DNA of 64,000 nt, taken from JAAYBF01 sp963715445 (GTDB lineage: Bacteria; Actinomycetota; Thermoleophilia; Solirubrobacterales; Thermoleophilaceae). The notes beneath the pieces were generated by a model. That model was not told the origin of the DNA. It saw nothing but the letters and a program-made list of their open reading frames with translations, and did not search any database. The stretch spans positions 682,001 to 746,000 of the forward strand of contig OY970240.1 of the NCBI GenBank assembly GCA_963715445.1. The letters are read 5' to 3'. Below are positions 1-8,486 of this stretch, piece after piece. Every line of letters starts with the position of its first letter. Within the stretch, counting starts at the first letter, position 1. The position numbers were made by a program, and so were the translations under genes.

Positions 1-1
1 G

Positions 2-466
2 CTGGCGACCGAGCGCATCTACGAGGGCTTCCTCGGCGAGCACACCGACTACCGGACCTTCTTCCACGGACACACCTACACCGGCAACCCGCTCGCCTGC
101 GCCGCCGCGATCGCGAGCCTCGACGTGTTCGAGGAGGAGCGCACGATCGAGCGGCTGCAGCCGAAGATCGAGCTGCTCGGAGAGCTGCTCGAGCAGGTCG
201 GCGCGATGCCCGAGGTCGAGGAGGTGCGCCGCCGCGGCTTCATGACCGGCATCCAGCTCACCGATCACCCGCCCGGCCTGCGCATGGGGCACCGCGTAAC
301 GCTCGCGGCGCGGGCGCGCGGCGCGATCGTCCGCCCGCTGGGCGACACCGTCGTGCTGATGCCGCCGCTCTCGATCTCCGAGGCGGACCTGACCCGCCTC
401 GTGGAGATCACCGCGGAGTCGATCGCCGCCGCCGCCGGCGAGGACGACCTCGCCGCCGCGGCCTAG
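2..466 (+). CDS. Class III aminotransferase, C-terminal part (BioA-like), cut by window start
   Basis: The reading frame is open from the first bases and ends with TAG at 464-466; the start lies outside the window. The visible 154 residues contain FFHGHTYTGNPLACAAA, the stretch typical of adenosylmethionine-8-amino-7-oxononanoate aminotransferase (biotin synthesis, PLP enzyme that makes 7,8-diaminopelargonate), followed by the usual small C-terminal domain with a GFMTGIQL strand. The PLP lysine lies upstream of the window, so the substrate cannot be fixed; other class III omega-aminotransferases share much of this pattern. The stop codon overlaps the stop of the convergent rubredoxin gene in a CTAG. 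Confidence 0.8.
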   Translation: MATERIYEGFLGEHTDYRTFFHGHTYTGNPLACAAAIASLDVFEEERTIERLQPKIELLGELLEQVGAMPEVEEVRRRGFMTGIQLTDHPPGLRMGHRVTLAARARGAIVRPLGDTVVLMPPLSISEADLTRLVEITAESIAAAAGEDDLAAAA

Positions 467-645
467 CCCTCGTAGGGCTCGAAGTCGCGCTTGCGGGCGC
501 CGCAGACGGGGCAGAACCAGTCGTCCGGGATGTCCTCGAAGCTCGTGCCCGGTGGGATGCCGCCGTCGGGATCGCCCATCTCCGGGTCGTAGATGAACCC
601 GCAGGAGATGCAGATCCACTGCAGCGAGGTCGCGGCTTCGCTCAT
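463..645 (-). CDS. Rubredoxin
   Basis: This is a 60-residue protein with the two rubredoxin knuckles, CISCGFIYD near residues 12-20 and CPVCGARK near 45-52, giving the four cysteines that hold a single iron. The spacer PDGGIPPGTSFEDIPDDW is the classical rubredoxin core. It is a soluble one-electron carrier. The start chosen is the only in-frame ATG that gives a normal-length rubredoxin; a longer upstream frame would run through the Nudix gene region. A TAAATT box lies 8 bases upstream of the ATG. It is divergent from the Nudix gene and convergent with the aminotransferase gene. Its redox partner is not evident nearby. Confidence 0.93.
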   Translation of the reverse strand: MSEAATSLQWICISCGFIYDPEMGDPDGGIPPGTSFEDIPDDWFCPVCGARKRDFEPYEG

Positions 646-688
646 CGAGCCGGAATTTAGCGCCCGCATGGTGGGGTACGCTGCGCCG

Positions 689-1312
689 ATGCGCGTCGAC
701 CGCCCGGGCCCGGGCGAGGATCTGAACACCGGCGAGGTGGCCGAGGCGCGCGAAGCGGCGACGCTGATCCTGCTGCGCGATACCCCCGACGGCCCCGAGG
801 TGCTACTCGTGCAGCGCAACCCGGAGCAGAAGTTCATGGGCGGGGCCTGGGTGTTCCCCGGCGGCTCCACGAGCCCGGACGACGGCGACGAGATCCGCAC
901 CGCCGTCCGTGAGCTGGAGGAGGAGGCCGGCATAGAGCTGCCGGACAGCCATGAGCTGGTCAGGTTCTCGCGCTGGATCACCCCCGCCCAGGTCAAGGTC
1001 CGCTTCGACACCCACTTCTTCGTCGCCGAGGCGCCGGACGACATCGAGCCGACGGTGGACGGCAACGAGTGCATCGACTTCTGCTGGATCCGGCCGCAGG
1101 CGGCGCTCGATGCGGGCCGCGACGACGAGATGATGCTCGTCTTCCCCACCATCAAGCACCTCGAGCAGCTCGTGCCCTTCCGCACCGCCTCGGAGGTCCT
1201 TGAGACGGCGCGGGCGAGCAAGGTGCTCCCGGTGGAGCCGCGGGTCCTCGTGGAGGGCGGCATCGCGCAGGTGGTACTGCCGGGCGAGCCCGGCTACGAC
1301 GAAGAGGACTGA
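689..1312 (+). CDS. Nudix hydrolase
   Basis: A 207-residue protein with a Nudix fold. The Nudix box is visible as GG-STSPDDGD-E followed by REL-EEEAGI, roughly residues 55-80, with the catalytic glutamates in EEEAG. Nudix enzymes cleave nucleoside diphosphates linked to another moiety; the long C-terminal part after the box (about 120 residues, with a WITP element and FDTHFFVA strand) resembles the CoA-pyrophosphatase/NUDT19-like group, but the substrate cannot be read from sequence. The ATG at 689 is preferred because TACGCT stands exactly 6 bases before it; ATG 668 is possible, and ATG 593 would overlap the divergent rubredoxin gene. Confidence 0.85.
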   Translation: MRVDRPGPGEDLNTGEVAEAREAATLILLRDTPDGPEVLLVQRNPEQKFMGGAWVFPGGSTSPDDGDEIRTAVRELEEEAGIELPDSHELVRFSRWITPAQVKVRFDTHFFVAEAPDDIEPTVDGNECIDFCWIRPQAALDAGRDDEMMLVFPTIKHLEQLVPFRTASEVLETARASKVLPVEPRVLVEGGIAQVVLPGEPGYDEED

Positions 1313-1362
1313 TGCCGCGGGTGCCGCAACGAAGCGCGGCCCCTCGGGTTCCAAGTCGCACG

Positions 1363-2142
1363 ATGCGCCTCTTCTCCCTGACTCTCCTGTTCATCGCCGT
1401 CACGCTGACCGCCTACGGCGCCTCCGCCATGGCCGACGCTCTCGTGGGCACCGATTCGGCCGACACGCTCACGGGGACTCCGGGCCCGGATCAGCTCTAC
1501 GGCGAAGGCGGTGACGACGCGCTGCTGGGAATCGATGGGGACGACTACCTGGAGGGCGGCCCGGGAGCCGACCGCGTCGAGGGCGGCCTGGGCGTCGATC
1601 TGGTGATCGGGGGAACGGGCGACGACTCCCTCGACGCCGGAGACCAGGGCGACGTGGTGTACGCGGGAGCCGGCGACGACAGGGTGCTCGGCGGCCCCGG
1701 CAGGGACGTCCTGTTCGGCCAGTGGGGCAACGACCGGCTGTTCGGCGGCTCGGGCGACGACACCGTCTACGCCAACGGCGGCGACGACTTCGTGAACGGC
1801 GGCGCGGGCACGGACCGCATCTACTCAGAGGGCGGCGAGACCGTGATCTTCGGAGCCTCGGGGAACGACACGATCGTCGCGAGCGGCGGAGTCTTCCGAG
1901 TGGTGGGCGGCGCGGGAGAGGATCGCATCCGCACCGGCCCCGAGGGCGATCGAGTGCTCGGCGGCCGCGGCGCCGACGGCATCGCCACCAGCGCGGGCGA
2001 CGACACGATCGACGTGGCCGACGGGCAGCGCGACCGCGTCTACTGCGGAGCGGGCAAGGACTCGGTGACCGCCGACCCGAACGACATCCTGCGCGGCTGC
2101 GAGACGGTGACGCTGCGCTCGAAGGCCGCGCGCGCCCGCTAG
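1363..2142 (+). CDS. Secreted Gly/Asp-rich calcium-binding repeat protein (RTX-like)
   Basis: A 259-residue exported protein. Residues 1-25 form a signal peptide (MRLFSLTLLFIAVTLTAYG, then ASAMA cleavage region). The rest consists of about twenty 9-residue repeats of the GGxGxDxUx type, for example GGPGADRVE, GGTGDDSLD, GGSGDDTVY, which fold as a calcium-binding parallel beta-roll. The last 25 residues leave the repeat (two cysteines in YCGAG and RGCETV may form a disulfide cap). No catalytic domain is present. Such short RTX-like proteins are frequent in Thermoleophilia-type actinobacteria; the role is unknown. The stop overlaps the stop of the convergent dehydrogenase gene in a CTAG. An upstream ATG at 1312 would put 17 charged residues before the signal peptide. 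Confidence 0.82.
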   Translation: MRLFSLTLLFIAVTLTAYGASAMADALVGTDSADTLTGTPGPDQLYGEGGDDALLGIDGDDYLEGGPGADRVEGGLGVDLVIGGTGDDSLDAGDQGDVVYAGAGDDRVLGGPGRDVLFGQWGNDRLFGGSGDDTVYANGGDDFVNGGAGTDRIYSEGGETVIFGASGNDTIVASGGVFRVVGGAGEDRIRTGPEGDRVLGGRGADGIATSAGDDTIDVADGQRDRVYCGAGKDSVTADPNDILRGCETVTLRSKAARAR

Positions 2143-3635
2143 GGCCAGCGCGAGGTGACGACCTTCTTGCGCGTGTAGAACTCGAACGCGTCCGCGCCGT
2201 TCGAGGGCAGGTCGCCGTCGAGAGATGCCTTCCAGCCCGAGAACGGGAACCAGGCCACCGGTGCGGCGACGCCCACGTTCACCCCGACCATCCCGGCCTC
2301 CACCCCGTAGCGATAGGCGCGCGCTGCCCCGCCGGAGGTGGTGAAGATCGACGAGGCGTTGCCGTAGGGGCTCTCATTGACCCGCTCTATCGCGGTCTCG
2401 AGGTCGGGTACCCGCACGAGCGCGAGCACCGGCCCGAACAGCTCCTCGGTCAGCACGCGGCTGCCGCCAGGCGCGCGATCGATCACCGTCGGCCCGAGCT
2501 GCGCGGCGCCCGGCCCGGCGTCGCCACGACCGTCCAGGACGATCTCGGCCCCCTCGGCCTCGGCGGCGGCGATCTCGGCCGCGACCCGCTCGCGCGCCGC
2601 CGGGCTCACGAGCGGGCAGACATCCACCGAAGGGTCCGCGCCGTCGCCGACGCGAAGCCCCTTCGCTCCCTCCACGATCAGGTCGCGCATCCTGTCCTGC
2701 TCCGCCTCGCTGCCCACCAGCATGGCGAGCGAGCCTGCGAGGCAGCGCTGTCCGGCCGCGCCGAACGCCGAGCCGAGCACGCCCGAGCGGGTCAGCTCGG
2801 GATCCGCGTCCGGCATCAGCACCAGCGCGTTCTTCGCGCCGCCGAGCGCCTGCACCCGCTTGCCGCTCTCCGCGGCCCTGCGGTAGACGATGCGAGCGGT
2901 GCTCGCCGACCCGACGAAGGAGATGCCGTCGACGCCCGGATGGTCGAGCAGACCGCCCACGGCGTCGCGCGCTCCGTGGACGAGGTTCACCACTCCCGGC
3001 GGGAAGATGCCGGCCTCGTCGATCAGCTCGAAGATCCTCGCCGACGTCAGCGGGTCGGCCTCGGACGGCTTCAGGACGAACGTGTTGCCGCAGACCACCG
3101 CGTAGGGCAGGAACCAGAGCGGGATCATCGCGGGGAAGTTGAAGGGGGTGATCGCGGCGATCACGCCGACCGGCTGGCGCACCATCTCCACGTCGAGCCC
3201 CGTGGCGACTCCCTCGAGGTTGTCGCCCTTGAGCATGTGCGGCGCGGCGCAGGCGGCCTCCGTCGACTCGATGCCCCGGCCCACCTCCCCGCGCGCGTCC
3301 GCGATCGTCTTGCCCATGTCGGCGGTGACGATCTGCGCGAGCTCCTCGTGGTGCGCGTTCAGCAGCTCACGCAGGGCGAACACCGCGCGGGCGCGCTTGA
3401 CGGGTGACGTGCCGCGCCATGCCGGGAACGCCTCGCGGGCCGCGTGCACGGCCGTGTCCACGTCGTCGGCACCCGACAGCGGGACTCGGGCGAGCAGGTC
3501 GCCGGTCGCCGGGTTGCGGCTCTCGAGCGCCTCTTCCGCCAGCGGCTCGACCCAGCGGCCACCCACGTAGTTGGGCAGCGAGCGCACCTCGTCGGCCCGC
3601 CGCGCGGTGGGCGTGGCTGTGGCTTCTCCGGTCAC
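2139..3635 (-). CDS. mmsA: Methylmalonate-semialdehyde dehydrogenase (CoA-acylating)
   Basis: A 498-residue aldehyde dehydrogenase of the MMSDH/IolA group, which converts (methyl)malonate semialdehyde, NAD+ and CoA to propionyl- or acetyl-CoA in valine, thymine or inositol breakdown. Visible marks are the N-terminal PNYVGGRWVE, the NAD-binding ITPFNFPAMIPLWFLPYA, the glutamate-replacing LGGAKN, the catalytic cysteine in GQRCLAGS, and PFSGWKAS-DLPSNG near the C-terminus, the last being specific for this family. A GTG at 3633-3635 is the only plausible start that gives family length; the open frame continues far upstream by chance. The region 3636-3770 separates it from the divergent transhydrogenase operon. 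Confidence 0.9.
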   Translation of the reverse strand: MTGEATATPTARRADEVRSLPNYVGGRWVEPLAEEALESRNPATGDLLARVPLSGADDVDTAVHAAREAFPAWRGTSPVKRARAVFALRELLNAHHEELAQIVTADMGKTIADARGEVGRGIESTEAACAAPHMLKGDNLEGVATGLDVEMVRQPVGVIAAITPFNFPAMIPLWFLPYAVVCGNTFVLKPSEADPLTSARIFELIDEAGIFPPGVVNLVHGARDAVGGLLDHPGVDGISFVGSASTARIVYRRAAESGKRVQALGGAKNALVLMPDADPELTRSGVLGSAFGAAGQRCLAGSLAMLVGSEAEQDRMRDLIVEGAKGLRVGDGADPSVDVCPLVSPAARERVAAEIAAAEAEGAEIVLDGRGDAGPGAAQLGPTVIDRAPGGSRVLTEELFGPVLALVRVPDLETAIERVNESPYGNASSIFTTSGGAARAYRYGVEAGMVGVNVGVAAPVAWFPFSGWKASLDGDLPSNGADAFEFYTRKKVVTSRWP

Positions 3636-3770
3636 CGACCCATGGTGGCGCGCCGGGCGCCGTCCGGCAAGGCCGGATTGTCCAGACTCCGAGAACACCT
3701 CTGTACTCGATGGCCGAGATCGGACCGCACCGCAGGGTTCCCGAGCAGGCATTAGGCTTCCGCCGCCCTC

Positions 3771-4913
3771 ATGAAGGTTTCCGTTCCAAAGGAGTCCGCC
3801 GCCGGGGAGACCAGGGTTGCGATGGTCCCGGATGTGGTCAAGAAGCTGACCACCAGCGGGATCGAGATCGTTCTCGAACCCGGCGCCGGCGAGACCGCCC
3901 ACATTGCCGACTCGGCTTACGAGGAGGCGGGCGCCAGGCTGGAGCAGGGCGCAGGCTTCTCGGGCGATGTCGTCGCCAAGGTGGCGCCCCCGAGCCCCGA
4001 TGAGATCGCGCGCATGCAGCGCGGCTCGGTGCTGATCGGGTTCCTGCAGCCGCTGACCAACGGCCAGGTCGCCAAGGGACTCGCCGATGCCGGCGTCACA
4101 TCCTTCGCGATGGAAGCCGTTCCACGCATCACACGTGCCCAGTCGATGGACGCGCTGTCCTCCCAGGCGACCGTCGCCGGCTACCGCGCCGCGCTGATCG
4201 GCGCCCAGGAGCTCGGGCGCTTCCTGCCCATGCTCACCACCGCGGCCGGCACGATCCGGCCCGCGAAGGTGCTCGTGCTCGGAGCCGGCGTCGCCGGCCT
4301 GCAGGCGATCGCCACCGCGCGCCGCCTCGGCGCCGTGGTCTCCGCATTCGACGTGCGCGCCGCCGTGAAGGAGCAGATCGAGTCGCTCGGCGCCCGCTTC
4401 GTGGAGCTCGACATCGGCCTCGAGGATGCTGAGGACGCAGGCGGCTACGCCCGCGCCCTGACCGACGAGGAGCAGCAGCGCCAGCGCGAGGCGCTCGCCG
4501 ACGTGATCGCCCAGATGGACATCGTGATCTCCACCGCCGCCGTGCCGGGCCGCAAGGCTCCGCTCCTGATCATCGAGGACGCCGTCAAGCGGATGCCCGC
4601 GGGCTCCGTGATCGTGGACCTCGCGGCCGAGACCGGCGGCAACTGCGAGCTCACCGAGCCCGCCCAGACCGTCGTCAGGCACGACGTGAAGATCATCGGC
4701 ACCGAGAACCTGCCCGCGACGATGCCCGACCACGCGTCACAGCTCTACGCCAAGAACGTGCAGTCCCTGCTCGCCTTGATGGTGGGCGAAGAGGGCGCGG
4801 TGACACTCGACTTCGAGGACGAGGTGATCGCCGGCGCCTGCATCACGCGCGACGGCCAGATCGTGCACGACGGCGCCAAGGCCGCCGCGGGCGCGCCCGC
4901 ACAGGAGGCTTAA
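3771..4913 (+). CDS. pntAA: NAD(P) transhydrogenase subunit alpha, soluble domain I
   Basis: A 380-residue NAD(H)-binding domain I of proton-translocating transhydrogenase, which couples proton entry to NADPH formation from NADH. It starts with VPKES-GETRVAMVP, and the Rossmann loop VLGAGVAGLQAIATARRLGA with acidic strand end AFDVRAAVKEQ is at about residues 165-195. The sequence stops before the membrane part, which is encoded by the next gene, so this is the three-gene form (as in Rhodospirillum rubrum) rather than the two-gene form of E. coli. It is the first gene of an operon with the next two. A TAGGCT box lies 12 bases before the ATG. Confidence 0.95.
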   Translation: MKVSVPKESAAGETRVAMVPDVVKKLTTSGIEIVLEPGAGETAHIADSAYEEAGARLEQGAGFSGDVVAKVAPPSPDEIARMQRGSVLIGFLQPLTNGQVAKGLADAGVTSFAMEAVPRITRAQSMDALSSQATVAGYRAALIGAQELGRFLPMLTTAAGTIRPAKVLVLGAGVAGLQAIATARRLGAVVSAFDVRAAVKEQIESLGARFVELDIGLEDAEDAGGYARALTDEEQQRQREALADVIAQMDIVISTAAVPGRKAPLLIIEDAVKRMPAGSVIVDLAAETGGNCELTEPAQTVVRHDVKIIGTENLPATMPDHASQLYAKNVQSLLALMVGEEGAVTLDFEDEVIAGACITRDGQIVHDGAKAAAGAPAQEA

Positions 4914-4916
4914 GAG

Positions 4917-5222
4917 ATGGACCTGATCACCGAGTTGACAATCCTGGTGCTGGCCGCCTTCGTGGGCTTCGAGGTGATCTCGAAGGTGCCCAACACGCTG
5001 CACACGCCGCTGATGTCCGCCACCAACGCGATCCACGGGATCGTCCTGCTCGGCGGCATCCTCGTCATCGGCCACGCAGACGGTGTGCTCAGCAAGACGA
5101 TCCTCGTGATCGCGATCGCCTTCGGCACGATCAACGTGATCGGCGGCTTCCTGGTCACCGACCGGATGCTCGAGATGTTCAAGAAGCGTCCTGAGCCCAA
5201 GAAGGCCGAGGGCCAGAAGTGA
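4917..5222 (+). CDS. pntAB: NAD(P) transhydrogenase subunit alpha part 2, membrane
   Basis: A 101-residue membrane protein with about three hydrophobic helices (LTILVLAAFVGFEVI, IVLLGGILVIG, ILVIAIAFGTINVIGGF), matching the short membrane subunit of three-gene transhydrogenases. The conserved TPLMSATNAIHGIV segment is present. It forms part of the proton channel with PntB. A strong Shine-Dalgarno AGGAGG at 4903-4908 sits 8 bases before the ATG, inside the end of pntAA, three bases after whose stop this gene begins. The C-terminal tail is short and charged (FKKRPEPKKAEGQK). Confidence 0.95.
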   Translation: MDLITELTILVLAAFVGFEVISKVPNTLHTPLMSATNAIHGIVLLGGILVIGHADGVLSKTILVIAIAFGTINVIGGFLVTDRMLEMFKKRPEPKKAEGQK

Positions 5223-6640
5223 CCCTCCCCGTAGCCAGCTTCCTGACGGACCCGGACTTCGTCCGCGTCCTCTACATCGTCGCGTTCTCCCTCTTCATCA
5301 TCGGCATGCAGCGGCTGACCAAGCCGTCCACTGCGCGCCAGGGCAACATGATCGCCGCGGTCGGCATGGCGATCGCCGTGATCGCGACGCTGCTGCTCCC
5401 GAGCGTCGGCGACTACGGCCTGATCGCCCTCGGCATCGCGATCGGCGCGATCATCGGCGTCCCCGCGGCGCGTCAGGTGAAGATGACGGCGATGCCGCAG
5501 ATGGTCGCGCTGTTCAACGGCGTCGGCGGCGGCGCCGTAGCGCTGATCTCGTGGGCCGAGTACCGCGACGCGCTCCACGTGGGCGTCAACCCCGAGCTCG
5601 AGACGCTGATACCGATCCTCTTCGCCGCGATCATCGGCTCGATCTCCTTCTGGGGATCGAACATCGCCTTCGGCAAGCTGCAGGAGATCATCCCCGGCAA
5701 GCCGATCGCCGTGCCCGGGCAGCAGATCCTGAACCTCGTGCTGCTGCTGGTCGCCGTCGGCGCCGCGGTCGCGATCGCCTCGGGCTCCGAGTCCGAGGGC
5801 CTCTTCATCCTGATCCTGGTTTCCGCTGCCGTGCTCGGCAACATGGTCGTGCTGCCGATCGGCGGGGCCGACATGCCCGTCGTGATCTCCCTGCTGAACG
5901 CGCTCACCGGCCTCTCGGCGGCCGCTGCGGGAATCGCGCTCGACAACACCGCGCTGATCGTCGGCGGCATCATCGTCGGCGCCTCCGGCACGATCCTCAC
6001 CAACCTGATGGCCGAGGCGATGAACCGCTCTATCCCGAGCATCATCGCCGGCGGTTTCGGCGGCGCCACGGCGATCGCAAGCGGCGACGGGGGCGACAAC
6101 GAGGGCCGCACCGTCAAGTCCACCGACGCGGCCGACGTCGCGATCCAGCTCGCATACGCGAACCGCGTGGTCGTAGCTCCCGGCTACGGCATGGCCGTCG
6201 CCCAGGCGCAGCACACCGTGCGCGAGCTCGCCGACGCGCTCGAGAAACGCGGCGTCCAGGTGCTCTACGCGATCCACCCGGTCGCGGGCCGCATGCCCGG
6301 GCACATGAACGTCCTGCTCGCCGAGGCCGACGTGCCTTACGACGCGCTCAAGGAGATGGACGAGATCAACCCTGAGTTCTCGCAGACGGACGTCACGCTC
6401 GTGATCGGCGCCAACGACGTGACGAACCCCGCCGCGCGCGAGGACCAGAGCAGCCCGATCTACGGCATGCCGATCCTCGACGTCGACAAGTCGGCCCAGG
6501 TGATCGTCCTCAAGCGGTCGATGAACACCGGCTTCGCCGGCATCGACAACCCGCTCTTCTACAACGAGAACACCGCGCTGCTCTTCGGCGATGCGAAGGC
6601 CTCGGTGGCCGACGTGCTCACCGAGATCAAGGCGCTCTAG
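5219..6640 (+). CDS. pntB: NAD(P) transhydrogenase subunit beta
   Basis: A 473-residue protein with an N-terminal membrane part of about eight to nine helices (residues 1-270) and a C-terminal NADP(H)-binding domain III. Domain III shows VIVAPGYGMAVAQAQH, then GRMPGHMNVLLAEA and VLKRSMNTGFAGIDNPLF, the hallmarks of the family. It completes the proton channel and carries the NADP site. The GTG start overlaps the stop of pntAB in GTGA (5219-5222), so translation is probably coupled. The operon ends here; no clear terminator hairpin is seen in the 95 bases before the next gene. Confidence 0.95.
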   Translation: MTLPVASFLTDPDFVRVLYIVAFSLFIIGMQRLTKPSTARQGNMIAAVGMAIAVIATLLLPSVGDYGLIALGIAIGAIIGVPAARQVKMTAMPQMVALFNGVGGGAVALISWAEYRDALHVGVNPELETLIPILFAAIIGSISFWGSNIAFGKLQEIIPGKPIAVPGQQILNLVLLLVAVGAAVAIASGSESEGLFILILVSAAVLGNMVVLPIGGADMPVVISLLNALTGLSAAAAGIALDNTALIVGGIIVGASGTILTNLMAEAMNRSIPSIIAGGFGGATAIASGDGGDNEGRTVKSTDAADVAIQLAYANRVVVAPGYGMAVAQAQHTVRELADALEKRGVQVLYAIHPVAGRMPGHMNVLLAEADVPYDALKEMDEINPEFSQTDVTLVIGANDVTNPAAREDQSSPIYGMPILDVDKSAQVIVLKRSMNTGFAGIDNPLFYNENTALLFGDAKASVADVLTEIKAL

Positions 6641-6735
6641 CTCGTCTGTCTGTGGCGGCGGGGCGTTGCCCCGGCGCTGCCCTGGCGCTGACGGTCCGGG
6701 AGCCGCCCGGTCCCGCCCATCTCTAGGGTGTGCGC

Positions 6736-7086
6736 ATGGCTTCCCTGGACCATCTGCAGGAGGATCTCTCGCCCGACGAGGTCAAGGCCCTGCTCGACGC
6801 AGGCGGCGTCGAGCTGATCGACGTGCGCGAGCCATACGAGCATGAGGCCGGCCGCATCGAGGGCGCCCGCCACGTGGAGATCCCCAACCTGACGGCGGTC
6901 GCGCAGGAGCTCGATCCCGAGCAGCCGATCGTCTTCTACTGCCGCTCCGGCCACCGCTCGGCGATGGCCACTCAGGCCTTCCGCGCCAGCGGCTTCAAGG
7001 CCTACAACATGTCCGGCGGGCTGCTGGCGTGGGACGCCAAAGGCCTGCCGCTGGTGCCGGAAAACGGCACCGTCGCCCCGCACTGA
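6736..7086 (+). CDS. Rhodanese-like sulfurtransferase
   Basis: A 116-residue single-domain rhodanese. It opens with LSPDEVKALLDAGGVELIDVRE, the standard first strand, and has the active-site loop CRSGHRS at about residues 75-81 with its catalytic cysteine, followed by GFKAYNMSGGLLAW, the usual end. It carries sulfane sulfur as a cysteine persulfide; the acceptor is unknown. The internal ATG at 6736 is preferred over GTG 6730 because TAGGGT lies exactly 6 bases before it (6724-6729), one of the clearest leaderless starts in the window. It is not obviously part of an operon. Confidence 0.9.
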   Translation: MASLDHLQEDLSPDEVKALLDAGGVELIDVREPYEHEAGRIEGARHVEIPNLTAVAQELDPEQPIVFYCRSGHRSAMATQAFRASGFKAYNMSGGLLAWDAKGLPLVPENGTVAPH

Positions 7087-7124
7087 CTGCCCTGAGATCG
7101 GCATTGGCGACCCTCCCCTGCCGC

Positions 7125-7961
7125 CTAACTGGATAGGTCGGCGGCGGTGAGCTGGCCGGCGTAGGGGCCGCGGCCGGTGAGGCAGGCCGCACCGCAGCGC
7201 GCACCCACCAGCACGGCCTCGGCCGGCTCCATGCCGGCGCCGAGCGCCCAGGTGAGGCCGGCGGCGAAGGAATCGCCGCAGCCGTAGGAGTCGGACAGGA
7301 CGCCGGGAAGAGCGGTGGCGGTCCACTCGCCGCGCTCGCCGCCTGGGCACTCCCAGGTCCCGCCCGCGCTGCCGGCCGTGCGCACCACGAGCGCGGGCTC
7401 CGGGTCGAGGTCGCCCGGCTCATAGGTCTCGCCCTCGTCCAGCGCGCTCGCGACCAGGGCATCGAGCCTCACGCCGGAGTCCACGAGCGAACCCAGCGCC
7501 CGGGCGCTCGCGGTCAAGACGCGCGCCGCGCGGGCGTGGCGCGCGGCCGCGGCATCACCCGCGGTGAAGTAGGCCGCATCGAACCGCTCCAGCGCCTCCC
7601 AAGGGAGCGGATCGCCTCCATTGGGGCCGAGACGGTCGCCGATCACGGTGATCGTGCGCTCGCCCCGCGCGTCCACGTGGACGAACGCCCGCCGCTGCGG
7701 CACCGCCCGCCAGGCGGGCTCAACGCTCAAGCCAAGCTCCCGCAGGCGCTCGTGGGCGTGGCGGCCCATCTCGTCGTCTCCGAGCGCCGTGAGGAAGGTC
7801 GCTCCGCCGGCTAGCTTCGCCAGCTGGACGGCGGCCACGGCTCCACCACCGCCGGGCTCCTCCCAGACCTCCGAGGCGTGGACGATCGCTCCGCTGGAGG
7901 GCACCGAGGGCACCCGCGCGAACTCGATCCACTCCACATGACCGATCACCGCGACCCGCAT
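7125..7961 (-). CDS. PfkB-family carbohydrate or nucleoside kinase
   Basis: A 278-residue ribokinase-family kinase. The substrate-side glycine motif PGGGGAVAAVQLAKL is at about residues 36-50 and the ATP/anion-hole motif with the catalytic base, DSYGCGDSFAAGL, at about 222-234. Between them lies the small lid with FVHVDARGERTITV. The enzyme should phosphorylate a sugar, nucleoside or similar hydroxyl; sequence gives no firm substrate. It is slightly short for the family (300 or more is usual). It is divergent from the release-factor gene, with about 43 bases between the starts. Confidence 0.85.
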   Translation of the reverse strand: MRVAVIGHVEWIEFARVPSVPSSGAIVHASEVWEEPGGGGAVAAVQLAKLAGGATFLTALGDDEMGRHAHERLRELGLSVEPAWRAVPQRRAFVHVDARGERTITVIGDRLGPNGGDPLPWEALERFDAAYFTAGDAAAARHARAARVLTASARALGSLVDSGVRLDALVASALDEGETYEPGDLDPEPALVVRTAGSAGGTWECPGGERGEWTATALPGVLSDSYGCGDSFAAGLTWALGAGMEPAEAVLVGARCGAACLTGRGPYAGQLTAADLSS

Positions 7962-8004
7962 CGGGACGGAGTGTCACACGCGCAACCGGCTACCGTCGCC
8001 TCCC

Positions 8005-8427
8005 GTGGCAATCGAGGATCCCCTCCAGATCACCCGCGACGTAGCGATCCCACTCGCCGAGATCGAGCTGCGCACGAGCCGCTCGTCCGGCCCCGGCGGG
8101 CAGCACGCCAACGTGACCGCCTCGCGCGTCGAGGCGATCCTCGACGTGGAGCTCTCCCCCTCACTGACCATCTCCCAGCGGGAGCGGGTCATGGCACGGG
8201 TCGGAGGCGGGCGCCTGACCGCGATCGCTCAGGACACCCGCAGCCAGGCGCGCAACCGCGAGTTGGCGCTCGAGCGCCTGCGGGCGCGTCTCGCGGACGC
8301 GCTCGCCGTGCAGACTCCCCGGCGCAGGACGAAGCCGACGCGCGGCTCGAAGGAGCGCCGCCTCGGGGCGAAGCGCCGCAGGGGCGAGACCAAGCGCGCT
8401 CGCCGGCCTCCGTCGTCGGATAGCTAG
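8005..8427 (+). CDS. arfB: ArfB-like peptidyl-tRNA hydrolase (GGQ-domain rescue factor)
   Basis: A 140-residue protein of the ArfB/YaeJ/ICT1 family, which frees peptide from tRNA on ribosomes stalled at the end of broken mRNA. The catalytic GGQ motif is in RSSGPGGQHANVTASRV near residues 26-42. The tail is very basic (RRRTKPTRGSKERRLGAKRRRGETKRARR), as required to enter the empty mRNA channel. The GTG start is 8 bases after TACCGT. Distinguishing it from a truncated class I release factor rests on its length and basic tail, both of which fit. Confidence 0.9.
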   Translation: MAIEDPLQITRDVAIPLAEIELRTSRSSGPGGQHANVTASRVEAILDVELSPSLTISQRERVMARVGGGRLTAIAQDTRSQARNRELALERLRARLADALAVQTPRRRTKPTRGSKERRLGAKRRRGETKRARRPPSSDS

Positions 8428-8486
8428 AGCGCCGGTGCATCGCCGTGCTCGGAGTAGGGCGCGGCTAGAAGATCCGGGCGCCGGTA

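Noticed and set aside
3636..4733. Upstream extension of the methylmalonate-semialdehyde dehydrogenase frame
   Set aside because: It is antisense to pntAA and adds no family sequence; GTG 3635 gives the usual length.
4910..6304. 464-codon minus-strand open frame
   Set aside because: Antisense shadow of pntAB and pntB.
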